This document shows positions 25,560 to 34,200 of a stretch of 64,000 bases of DNA, piece after piece. The position numbers and the translations under genes were made by a program. Within the stretch, counting starts at the first letter, position 1, and each line of letters opens with the position of its first letter. A model generated the notes under the pieces. The model had not been told where the DNA came from, did not search any database, and worked only from the letters and a program-made list of their open reading frames with translations. Where the stretch lies: assembly GCF_004345615.1 (NCBI RefSeq), contig NZ_SLWK01000011.1, forward strand, positions 1-64,000. Reading direction: 5' to 3'. The DNA is from Natronoflexus pectinivorans (GTDB lineage: Bacteria; Bacteroidota; Bacteroidia; Bacteroidales; Marinilabiliaceae).

Positions 25560-25970
25560 TCTTTTTTTGTCCACAGTTTTTTTGTTTTTTTGTCCACAGA
25601 TTACACAGATTGGCACAGATTTATTTTGTCCACAGATTGCACGGATTTCACAGATTGGCACAGATATAATAGTACTGCGAGCCTGGGGTTCCCCTTTCAG
25701 GGGGTTAGGGGGTGTGTGCTTGCGCAACGGTAATTAACTACAGATTGGCACAGATTTTTTTTGTTTTAATCTGAGTAATCTGAGTAATCTGTGGATAACA
25801 TTTTTTCTGTTTTTAATCTGCGTCGCTCGGCTCTGCCGCTTGGCTTGCCAAGAATCTGTGTAATCTGTGGATAATATTTTTTTTGTTTTTTAATCTGCGT
25901 CGCTCGGCTCTGCCGTTTTGCTTGCAAAGAATTGAAAATCGACGTAGTCAATTTCGCGCTAACGGGGTTT
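25560..25970. repeat. ACAGATT-type repeat cluster, central
   Basis: Several copies of the CACAGATTGGCACAGATT / AATCTGTGTAATCTGTGG family, both arms present, with a full 44-base core at 25815-25858 and a variant from 25892. At 25682-25720 there is a different insert (CCCCTTTCAGGGGGTTAGGG). At about 25938-25965 GACGTAGTCAATTTCGCGC matches 29450-29475. Frames here translate to short ICG repeats and are not genes. Confidence 0.8.
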
Positions 25971-26975
25971 TTAAATCTGATTCAATTCAAACGCATATTC
26001 ATAACTGATTACGCTTTTTCCTTTTTCGTTGTTCTTCCAGGCTTCTTCCAAATGACTTAATTTAATGATGTCGATGGTGCTTGTATCTTTAAATACTGTG
26101 GCCACTTTTTCCAAAGTATTCAATTCATTTTCTGTAAATAAATCGGGATTAAATGGTCTTTCTTCTCTTGCTATAAATTTTTCGCCTGTGTATCCTTGAG
26201 GAAATTCGGTGGTAGATATGTCTATTTCGTTTTTGTTGGCTAAATATTCAAATATGCTTTGAAAATTGTTGGGTACCGGCCCCATATCAATAGCTTTGTA
26301 ACGCACACCGCTAATAGAGAAACAACTTTGTTTAAACATTAAAAAATCGGCATAGAACAATAGTTTGTTCATTTTGGTTTTAAACGGCGATAATTTCTCT
26401 GAAAAATAAATCACCATTTCGGTAAGCTTTTCAAAGTTTGGGTTTCTGTAACCCGAGTAAATATCTGCCAAATGATTACCCAACAAATACTCTTTAAAAT
26501 TCAGATTGAAAATATTTCTTTTCTTTTCTTCTGCCAGCAATCGTGCTTTTTGAATTAATTTGGCCTTTGTTTTGTCGTCAATCGTGGTGCACAACTCCAC
26601 CATTTCAATAAAATTCTTTGGTTCGTAAACCATCTGAATCAATTTGGCATTGGCCACGCTGGGCATTTCACCTGCTTCGTACTGCCGGTAACTGTTTACA
26701 CCAAAACCTAAAACTTCCGACATTTTGGCGGCCGATAAACCATATTTTTCACGAATTCTGATGATTTCATCAGGAAACGGGATGTTGAACCTGTCGCGGT
26801 ATTGGTTATACACCTGGTTCATATTTACTTCATCTAATGCCGTGGTGGTAAATTGTTCTCCGCTATCTTCACATTTATAATAATGAAAAACCACTTCAAA
26901 TGTCTCCTTTCTGAAATCTATTGACCTGCGTTCTTTGGTCAATTTCATTTCTTTACCCGATATTGGACTTTGCAT
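25971..26975 (-). CDS. Antitoxin: MqsA-like N-terminus, HTH and Panacea (SocA/DUF4065) domain
   Basis: A 334-residue protein. Residues 1-60 resemble the YgiT/MqsA zinc-ribbon region, but the first cysteine pair is replaced (SPISGKEMKL) and only YYKCEDSGEQF keeps one cysteine. Residues about 70-125 are an Xre-type HTH (KYGLSAAKMSEVLGFG, SYRQYEAGEMPS). Residues about 165-330 match the DUF4065/Panacea domain (NKLLFYADFLMFKQ, YKAIDMGPVPNNFQSIFEYL). Panacea domains neutralise many unrelated toxins. It starts 6 bases after the MqsR-like stop; ATG 26975 is preferred over the in-frame TTG at 26981. Expected role: bind promoter and toxin. Confidence 0.85.
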   Translation of the reverse strand: MQSPISGKEMKLTKERRSIDFRKETFEVVFHYYKCEDSGEQFTTTALDEVNMNQVYNQYRDRFNIPFPDEIIRIREKYGLSAAKMSEVLGFGVNSYRQYEAGEMPSVANAKLIQMVYEPKNFIEMVELCTTIDDKTKAKLIQKARLLAEEKKRNIFNLNFKEYLLGNHLADIYSGYRNPNFEKLTEMVIYFSEKLSPFKTKMNKLLFYADFLMFKQSCFSISGVRYKAIDMGPVPNNFQSIFEYLANKNEIDISTTEFPQGYTGEKFIAREERPFNPDLFTENELNTLEKVATVFKDTSTIDIIKLSHLEEAWKNNEKGKSVISYEYAFELNQI

Positions 26976-26981
26976 ATTCAA

Positions 26982-27329
26982 CTATTTTAGAGGGTAGTTC
27001 ATTTTGTGTTGTGCCAGATGAAAGGAAATGCAGATTACACTGCTATTCATAGCTCCAACCGTAATTTTGATGTACACTTCCTTTTTCTTTACCAATTTGC
27101 CAAACACCCACATATCAGCACCTCCATAGAGTTTTTCTGCCAGTGGGCCTTCGCTGTAGTCTTTCGTTTCCAGCGCCTCCAAAATGGCTTTACGGTCTAT
27201 GGGGCGCAACTCTAAATCCACCAAAGCCTGAGCGTTTTTGCCTCTATCGTCACGAAAGAGCACATCCCAAAACTTCATTTTTTCCTTAAAGTCTTTTAAA
27301 AATGCCTCTACTTCAGTTTTTGTACTCAT
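26982..27329 (-). CDS. MqsR-like toxin
   Basis: A 115-residue protein. ILEALETKDYSEGPL, ADMWVFGKLV and EVYIKITV line up in order with the conserved blocks of the E. coli MqsR mRNA interferase (IIGLSESDFYKS, TIWQDVYRP, QVYLKITV). SSVICISFH matches the C-terminal strand. It therefore looks like a RelE-fold, ribosome-independent RNase. Toxin-first order with the antitoxin directly downstream is the same as in mqsRA. Similarity is by eye and a relative of MqsR rather than an orthologue is likely. Confidence 0.72.
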   Translation of the reverse strand: MSTKTEVEAFLKDFKEKMKFWDVLFRDDRGKNAQALVDLELRPIDRKAILEALETKDYSEGPLAEKLYGGADMWVFGKLVKKKEVYIKITVGAMNSSVICISFHLAQHKMNYPLK

Positions 27330-27504
27330 GCATTTTATGGGTTCTGCAAAGATACGTTTGTTTTAGTTAAACACAACTATAAGATAGTTTAAATGGTGTA
27401 TTGTTATGTAATATGTAACTTTAAAGTGGTTGGGAGGTTGGTTTTGAATCTTGTTTTTTGTCCCGCTTAAAATGCAGCCTTATAAGATTAACGTTCCTAC
27501 GGAA

Positions 27505-27810
27505 CTATCCGTAAATCAATGTTCCAACCCGGTTAATATGGTCAATTAAACTGCTGTGCTGAATAGAGTCAAAATGTATTACATCAAATTTCCAGGGCAG
27601 TGGAAGTTCTTCGTTAAGAATGCCTGAAACTTTTACACAAATGCCATTTGTTATTGCCTTTCCTTTAATTGCAATGTCTATATCAGAGCCATTCTTGTAG
27701 CTTCCAATTGCCCTTGAGCCAAACAGAATGGCAGATTCAATTTCAGGGAATTGTTTCAGTGTATTGGTAACAAGTTCGCAATACTTTTTGTCTATTCCCG
27801 GTATGTTCAT
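27505..27810 (-). CDS. MNT-type nucleotidyltransferase (HEPN partner)
   Basis: A 101-residue minimal nucleotidyltransferase. The motif GSRAIGSYKNGSDIDI fits GSX10DXD exactly, and WKFDVIHFD supplies the third acidic position. In studied HEPN/MNT pairs the MNT protein neutralises the HEPN RNase, in some cases by AMPylation. The ATG at 27810 overlaps the HEPN stop codon by four bases (ATGA), so expression is coupled. The longer frame from 27834 is less likely. Confidence 0.87.
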   Translation of the reverse strand: MNIPGIDKKYCELVTNTLKQFPEIESAILFGSRAIGSYKNGSDIDIAIKGKAITNGICVKVSGILNEELPLPWKFDVIHFDSIQHSSLIDHINRVGTLIYG

Positions 27811-28208
27811 TTGTTTTTTTGTTGCTGTCCCCATTGCATAAATGCGTCTAAAATTGGGTAATATACATTGCGAATATTTTCTGTTAATTGGTTTGCCATT
27901 TCTTCGTCATAGGTGTGTACCGATAGATTTCTGCTATCCAAAGCATCAATCCAAATTTCACCTTTACTGATATAACCATTCTGGAATGCCGTTTTTATTG
28001 CCTCTCGCGGACTTTTCACGTCGAACCCCTCTAAGACTAAAAAATCTTTTAAAGTCTTCCATGCCAATTCTAAAGTAATCTCATAAAATTGAATAATCCC
28101 TGCAAGTTCGGTCTCATTTGGATCGCTAATCCTTAATGAAGCGTTCAGTTGTCTGAATGCCTTCTCAAAATTCTCAAAACGTTGTTTCCAGCGAATGTCT
28201 GTGTTCAT
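27807..28208 (-). CDS. HEPN-domain protein (HI0074 family)
   Basis: A 133-residue, all-helical protein of the nucleotidyltransferase substrate-binding family (HI0074/PF08780). FYEITLELAWKTLKDFLVLEG and SPREAIKTAFQNGYI are typical. The HEPN RNase motif R-x4-H is present as RNLSVH near residues 97-102, so it may be an active RNase toxin. It is followed at a 4-base overlap by the MNT partner. The pair is the toxin-antitoxin unit closest to wzm in the island between the two transporter genes. Confidence 0.85.
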   Translation of the reverse strand: MNTDIRWKQRFENFEKAFRQLNASLRISDPNETELAGIIQFYEITLELAWKTLKDFLVLEGFDVKSPREAIKTAFQNGYISKGEIWIDALDSRNLSVHTYDEEMANQLTENIRNVYYPILDAFMQWGQQQKNK

Positions 28209-28249
28209 AGGTTATAAAAATCTTGTTTGTAATTATCATATCTGGCATT

Positions 28250-28510
28250 CATACATCGTTCCTGCGGAACTTTGGATTTATTCAGGTTTCTATTTTAACA
28301 GGATGCGTAATCTGTGGATAACATTTTTTTTTGTTTTTAGTCCACAGATTTTTTTAGTCCACAGATTACACAGATTGGCACAGATTTTTTTTAGTCTACA
28401 GATTTCACAGATTGGCACAGATTTTTTTTAGTCTACAGATTTCACAGATTTTTTTTTAATCTGAGTCGCTCGGCTCTGCCGCTTGGCTTGCCAAGAATCT
28501 GCGGATAACA
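28250..28510. repeat. ACAGATT-type repeat cluster, right edge of island
   Basis: Tandem-like units CCACAGATTACACAGATT and CACAGATTTCACAGATT run from about 28335, each separated by T-runs, and end in the 44-base core at 28458-28501. A small hairpin CGTTCCTGCGGAAC lies at 28257-28270, related to CGTTCCTACGGAAC at 27491-27504 beside the MNT stop. The block ends 10 bases before the wzm stop codon. Confidence 0.82.
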
Positions 28511-28511
28511 A

Positions 28512-29357
28512 TTACACAGTATCAATAAAATTCCGCTCCGTTTTATGAAACACTACAATACCCACAATCAGCAGCACTGTGGTAAACGCCACACTGTACC
28601 CCAGATATCCCCAACTGAAATTGCCGGCACCCAGGAAAGCATATTTAAAGCCCTCAACAATGGGAGAGAGGGGGTTCAACATCAGTACGGTTTTCATCTT
28701 ACCTTCCGGAATTTCACTCATGGGGTAGATAACCGGAGTGGCATACATCAGTAGTTGAACACCAAAGGTGATCAGAAATTTCAGGTCGCGGTATTTGGTG
28801 GTCATGGAGGTGAAAAGGATTCCTGCACCCATGCCCATGAGCGCCATAATGGTGATGTAAACCGGCAGTAGTGCAATAGTCCAGTTGGGTTGTACCGATT
28901 CCTCGCCGTTGATAAGGAAGTAAGCATATACTGCCAGAAAAAATACCAGCTGAATAAAGAACTTGATCAATCCCGAGGTGACCTTGCTCAGTGGCATGAT
29001 GAGTCGTGGGAAATAGACCTTGCCAAATATCGCTGCGTTTTGCGTAAAAGTATCACTGGTTTGGTTAAAACTTTCGGCAAAGTAGTTCCATATTACAATC
29101 CCCGAAAGATAAAACAGTGCCATGGGCTGGCCGTCGGTAGAGATCTGCGCTATGTTCCCAAACACCACAATGTAGATGGCTGTGGTAAGAATGGGCTGGA
29201 TAATGAACCAAATGGGCCCCAGAACCGTCTGTTTGTAAACCGTGATGACATCCCGCTTGACAAACATGTATAGGAGGTCACGGTATTGCCATATTTCCTT
29301 AAAGTTGATATCGAATGCGTGGCGCTTGGGCCGGATGATGAGGTCGTATTGAGTCAT
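28512..29357 (-). CDS. wzm: ABC exporter permease, Wzm type
   Basis: A 281-residue permease of the ABC-2/Wzm family with six predicted spans (first near residue 52, last near 250). The N-terminal amphipathic stretch (FKEIWQYRDLLYMFVKRDV) and QTVLGPIWFIIQPILTT are conserved features. FYLSGIVIWNYFAESFNQ is the family's central block. It forms the membrane channel for finished polysaccharide with Wzt. On the minus strand it is the first gene of the polysaccharide locus, so the operon promoter may lie in 29358-29590; no clear consensus was found there. Confidence 0.9.
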   Translation of the reverse strand: MTQYDLIIRPKRHAFDINFKEIWQYRDLLYMFVKRDVITVYKQTVLGPIWFIIQPILTTAIYIVVFGNIAQISTDGQPMALFYLSGIVIWNYFAESFNQTSDTFTQNAAIFGKVYFPRLIMPLSKVTSGLIKFFIQLVFFLAVYAYFLINGEESVQPNWTIALLPVYITIMALMGMGAGILFTSMTTKYRDLKFLITFGVQLLMYATPVIYPMSEIPEGKMKTVLMLNPLSPIVEGFKYAFLGAGNFSWGYLGYSVAFTTVLLIVGIVVFHKTERNFIDTV

Positions 29358-29590
29358 TATATTAATTGATGTTATTATTGTCTTCAGATTTAGCGGATTA
29401 ATTATTTACCGATTTGATTGTCAAGAATTGAATCCCGATTCCTCGGGAGACGTAGTCAAATTGGCGCTAACGGAGAAATATAACCACAACGTTTACAAAG
29501 AGTACACGAAGTTCACTATATCCATTGCGTTCATTGTGATAACATCGTGCCCATAGTGGTTAAAATCGTATGTGCCTTATGTGGTTTAAA
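29358..29590. other. Intergenic region upstream of wzm
   Basis: No gene. The sequence holds CCCGATTCCTCGGGA and GACGTAGTCAAATTGGCGC (29451-29469), related to about 25938-25965, and a degenerate TGCGTTCATTGTG-type segment. The polysaccharide operon presumably starts here, but no convincing TAnnTTTG box was seen on the minus strand. Confidence 0.45.
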
Positions 29591-29752
29591 TTGCACACCT
29601 ACAGCGTGCTGCGGATGTGTTGGTTGCGTTTTTTTTACCGATGTTTGTCACCTACGGCGACGTTCTAATTGTGTTAAATTATTTGGTAATGGTTAAAATC
29701 CCATTGTTATCAGAGATCTCCGATCTCCTTTCCCCTTCCAACCTTCCAACCT
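29591..29752 (+). repeat. Direct repeat, left copy flanking DUF433/DUF5615
   Basis: It shares with 30483-30662 the blocks TTGCACACCTACAGCGTGC (19 identical), TTTGTCACCTACGGCGAC (18 identical), TTGTGTTAAA, GTAATGGTT and a run ending CCCCTTCCAACCTT, in the same order and orientation. The parts between differ in sequence and length. Confidence 0.8.
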
Positions 29753-29796
29753 AATAACCTAATCCCCTGGCTCCTAAAACACCTTATGTGAATTTG

Positions 29797-30156
29797 CTAC
29801 TCTGCAACACCAGGTTTGATTCTTATGCCTTGGCTTGTTAACACCGAGAAACTGTTTCGTAGTTTTTCCAAATGAAGATGAATGGTTTTAGCAGCGAGTT
29901 CTATTCTTGCATTTCGATTTAAATCAGATAGTCGTATTAGAAGAATTCCGCAATGTTTTAGTCTCATTCGAAAGGATAGTTCTCCAAAGTCTTTATCTTC
30001 AGTAATAAGCAGTGCATTGTTATGCACGGCAATTTGAAGCACTTCCTGATCTGATATTCCTTGATTTTTTTCGGCGATTGCAACAACTTCAATGTCCAAC
30101 TTTCTTAACCCGCTTATGATGCCAAAGTCCACGCTCTCATCTGCGACAATCTTCAT
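29797..30156 (-). CDS. DUF5615 PIN-like toxin
   Basis: A 119-residue protein of the DUF5615/PIN-like family. The acidic residues of a PIN-type nuclease site are visible: ADESVD near residues 4-9, and LITEDKDFGEL near 51-61, where DKD is the second acidic cluster. The family is always paired with DUF433. It probably acts as an RNase toxin, but this is by family inference. Its ATG overlaps the DUF433 stop by four bases. Confidence 0.83.
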   Translation of the reverse strand: MKIVADESVDFGIISGLRKLDIEVVAIAEKNQGISDQEVLQIAVHNNALLITEDKDFGELSFRMRLKHCGILLIRLSDLNRNARIELAAKTIHLHLEKLRNSFSVLTSQGIRIKPGVAE

Positions 30157-30383
30157 GAGGCCTTAAGAATGATTTCATTTTTAATGGTATCAGCAGCAAA
30201 AAGAAGGGAGGCAACAATGTCATCTTGTGTCAGATTAGGATATGCCTGTAAAATTTCTTGCTGTGAGTCACCATTAGCCAGTTTCTCCAGAATCAGGTCA
30301 ACCGGAATGCGAGTGTTTTTAATAATCGGCTTCCCGTAAAGGATTTGGGGATCTGATGCTATATGTAGTTTCCAGTTGGTCAT
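30153..30383 (-). CDS. DUF433 antitoxin-like protein
   Basis: A 76-residue DUF433 protein. DPQILYGKPIIKNTRIPVDLILEKLANG followed by AYPNLTQDDIVASL is the diagnostic pattern, a small winged-HTH-like fold. In DUF433/DUF5615 pairs it is the presumed antitoxin and DNA-binding repressor. It is the first gene of the pair, with a 4-base overlap. The pair lies between two direct repeats at the upstream edge of the polysaccharide locus. Confidence 0.84.
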   Translation of the reverse strand: MTNWKLHIASDPQILYGKPIIKNTRIPVDLILEKLANGDSQQEILQAYPNLTQDDIVASLLFAADTIKNEIILKAS

Positions 30384-30482
30384 AGAATTAAATAGAGTGT
30401 TTTAAAGTAAAGTTATGTTGATATTTTGAGTTTCGCAAGGTTAACATTGAGAAGCGACCGAGCAATTCGTTCTGTTTTTTTG

Positions 30483-30662
30483 TTGCACACCTACAGCGTG
30501 CCGCCATCCAGACGATCCCATTTTTCTATCCACATTTGTCACCTACGGCGACACTATGATTGTGTTAAACTGTTTAGTAATGGTTTAATTTCCTTGCTAG
30601 AAGAGAGTTTCGGTCTCCGAACTCCGATTTCCCGTCTCCTTTCCCCTTCCAACCTTTCAACC
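30483..30662 (+). repeat. Direct repeat, right copy flanking DUF433/DUF5615
   Basis: This is the second copy of the repeat at 29591-29752. The two conserved hairpin-like blocks CACCTACAGCGTGC and CACCTACGGCGAC lie in the same order. It is about 18 bases longer because of a different middle part and an extra TCTCCGAACTCCGATTTC segment before the shared CTCCTTTCCCCTTCC end. Confidence 0.8.
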
Positions 30663-30795
30663 TCTTCACCTTGTGGATGTCACATCCTTGCATGCCTCCG
30701 GCCTGGTGAGTCCCACCAAAAGCAAATGCAAATTTAGCTCAATTCCCTTAAATAACGAAAAGAAGCTATACTAAGTTACGAAATTATCAGTTTCA

Positions 30796-31035
30796 GGGGG
30801 AAGAGGGGGAGACCGGAGACCGGAACAGGAAGATGGATGGTAGGGTTATCTGGTGAAAAGGTTTAGGGTTTTTGGTTCTAGGTTCTAGGTTTTAGGTTCC
30901 AAGGTTTATGTTCTGAGACATTACTTCGTTGCGAAAACCCTCAAACTTCAAACTTCAAACTCCAAACTTCAAACTCCAAACTCCAAACATCAAACCATGC
31001 ACCCCGTTCCGGTTTCCTGTCTCCTGTCTCCTTAA
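30796..31035 (+). repeat. Composite intergenic repeat, copy 1
   Basis: Modules in order: GAGACCGGAGACCGG (about 30811-30825); a G/A-rich linker; GGTTCTAGGTTCTAGG units (30873-30905); a centre related to 41215-41250 (ACTTCGTTGCGAAAACC, about 30924-30940); CAAACTTCAAACTTCAAAC units (30942-30990); and CCGGTTTCCTGTCTCC (31009-31024). The outer modules are roughly inverse to each other, so the element could fold back on itself. Confidence 0.7.
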
Positions 31036-31200
31036 AAGAAAACCTTTTTTTGATTTTAATTCATCTTTATTTATCTTCACAGCTGAAAAACCTAAAACAA
31101 TTTGTGATTAAAAGAAGCCTGATAACGGAGAGTTAAATTTAAATTGGCACAACAGTTGTTAGCAGGTTCAGCAGATGTCCTCATATTTCAATTCGAATCT

Positions 31201-34200
31201 ATGATAAAGCGAATATTCGTTGCAGTTTTATTAACTGTCGTCTCATTAAATCCATCATTGGGACAACGTAGTCTTGATTCCCAACAACCCGAAAGAAAAT
31301 TTGAAGAGGCCATGTCCCATTTTCGGCGTGGTTATTATGGGGTAGCCCGTCAACTTTTTGAGGAGGTAAAACACACTGTTTCCGATGAGCAACGAACGCT
31401 GCGTTCGGATGCAGCATTCTACGAAGCTTTGTCGTCCTCCAGACTCGATAACGACGATGCCTCATTTCTTCTGGAGCGATTCATTGATGACCACCCCGGA
31501 AGTCCACATCTTTCACATGCACGTTTTCGAATTGGAGAACTGGCACATGAGAGCAACAGGTATAGAGTTGCCATACGTTGGTACGACAGGGTAGATCCCA
31601 ACGATCTGGATCGCGACGTGAGGTTGCGATACTATTTTAAAGCGGGGTATGCCAACTTCATGGAAGAGGAGTATGACAAGGCAGCCCGTCTTCTTAATCA
31701 GGTTAAGGATGTTCCATCTGATTGGTGGGGGCCTGCCAATTATTATTATGCACATATTCAATACGACAGAGGCAATCATCAGTCGGCGTTGCGTACATTT
31801 ACCCGATTAAAGAATGAGCCGGGTTTTCAGAATGTTGTACCTTATTATATTGCACAAATCTATTACATGCAGGGCGATTATGATCAGGCCATTGAGTACG
31901 GAACGCCTTTAATGGCCGATGCCCGTGGAGTGATGCGCACCGATTTGGCCAGGGTTTTGGGTGATGCATGGTATGCCAAAGAGAACTACTCACGTGCGAT
32001 TCCTTATTTATCCATTGTTGTAAAAGAGACCAAAACACCTCGCCGTGAAGATTATTACCATTTAGGATTGTCATACTATTTTGTAAACGATTTTGAGCAG
32101 GCAGCAGTTTTCCTGGCCCAGGTAACCTCTTCTGAAGATGATATGACGCAGAATGCCTATTATCATCTGGCCGATTGCTACTTACGTTTGGGCGATAAGC
32201 AAAACGCGCGCATCGCGTTTGAAGCTGCACAGCGTCTACATTTCGACAAGGCCATTCGTGAAGATGCCATGTTTAACTACATAAAACTAAGCTATGAGCT
32301 CAGTTTTTCTCCTTTCAACGAAATCATCAATTCATTTTTACAATTTATAGAAGAGTTTCCCGAAAGCCAACACATCGATGAGGCTTATCGCTATTTGGGT
32401 CAGGCTTTGCTTACAACCCGCAATTACCGCCAGGCATTAGAAGCCATGGAGCGCATTCAGCACAAAAATGCTGATGTTTACAGAGCCATGCAGCGGGTAT
32501 CCTATTACAGAGGACTGGAGTTGTTTACCAATCTTCAGTTTACCGATGCCATAGCGATGTTTGATTACAGCCTTAATTACGGCCGTTACGATAACACCAT
32601 AAAGATGGGTGCTCTTTACTGGCGTGGCGAATCGCACTACAGACTTGGAAACTATCAAAAGGCACTGGCAGATTACACGCAGTTTATTGAGACTCCCGGA
32701 TCAAGAAATTTACCGGAGTTTGTTACGGCACATTACAACATTGGTTACTGCCATTTCAACCTGGGTAATTTTAGTGCAGCAGGTCAGTGGTTTCGCAGGT
32801 TTCTGGTGCAAAACGACGGGAGACAGCCAGCGAAGCAAGGTGATGCGCTCAACAGGCTGGGTGACACCTATTTTATGGTGCGTGATTTCAGAAATGCCAT
32901 GACCTACTACGAACGGGCCGCTGCGCTTCCTGAAGGATCACCCGACTACGCCATGTTCCAAAGAGCCATATCCCTTGGAATATCACGTGATCATGACGGA
33001 AAAATCAGGCAATTGAATGAATTGATTACCCGTTTTCCGCGTTCTCCTTATTTGGATGATGCATGGTATGAAATGGGACGTTCTTTCGTGGCTAAAAACG
33101 ACTTGAATGAGGCCATCAGATGTTTTAAAACGGTCAGAGACCGTTTTCCTCGAAGTCGTTTTGCAAAGAAATCAATGCTTCAACTGGGATTGGTCTATTA
33201 TAATACAGGCGATCTGAATCAGTCCATGGTATTCTACAAACGAGTGGTAAACGAGTTTCCCGGTACTCCCGAAGCTGAGGATGCGCTGTTGGGCATTCGC
33301 AATATATATATGGATCAGAATAATCCCGACGGATACATTCGATATACCAACCAGATTGGAGGATTTGCCCGGGTTGATGATCGGCAGCGTGACTCGCTGA
33401 GTTATGTCTCTGCTGAACGTTTGTATATGTCGGGAAATTGTGCCCAGGCTCTTGTACAGCTGCAGAATTATCTGACATCATTTCCACAGGGACGATTTGT
33501 ACTGAATGCTCATTATTACAAAGCCGATTGTCAGTTTAGAGATGGGAAATATGAAGAAGCTCTCGTCTCCTATGAGTTTGTTACCGGACGTGGCAGAAGC
33601 CTTTTTTCAGAAGACGCATTGCGCCGTGCAGGGCAGATTCATTTCAGGAAAGAGAATTACGGCAGAGCATTGGATTATTTCAAGAGGCTGGAGGAAGAAG
33701 CCGATCTGGAAGAGAACAGGCAAGAGGCGCTCATAGGACAAATGCGGGCCTTGCGACACCTGGGTACGCCAACCTCAATTATTGAAGCTTCTGAACGGGT
33801 TTTGGATAACCCGCGAATGGCTCCCGAAATTGTTCGCGAAGCAAGGTTTCTCAAGGCCAAGGCTCATATTGATCTGAATCAGAAACAGCGAGCTTTGGAA
33901 GATTTCGAAATTCTGGCTGAAAACACAAGCAGCAGGGAAGGTTCCGAAGCCCGTTTCAGGGTGATTGAAATATTGTATGAAGAAGGAAAAAGAACCGAAG
34001 CCGAGCAAAAGGTCTTTGATTTTGTAAACAGAGGCACACCCCATCAATATTGGCTGGCGCGCTCGTTCATTGTATTATCGGATATTTTTGCCGACAGGGG
34101 TGAGTTTTTCCAGGCGACCCAGTACCTTGAGAGTTTGCTTGAGAATTATACATCGGAAGAAGACGATGTGAGAGAACTGGCTCAGGAGAGGTTGGATCTT

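Noticed and set aside
25542-25951. ORFs of 61 residues on the minus strand
   Set aside because: Translations of the ACAGATT repeats (recurrent ICG words); repeats explain the open frames.
28335-28460. Regularly spaced CACAGATT units that look like a CRISPR array
   Set aside because: The spacers are T-runs, not unique sequence; units belong to an inverted repeat family; no cas genes.
31799-32230. 143-residue minus-strand ORF
   Set aside because: Shadow of the TPR gene.
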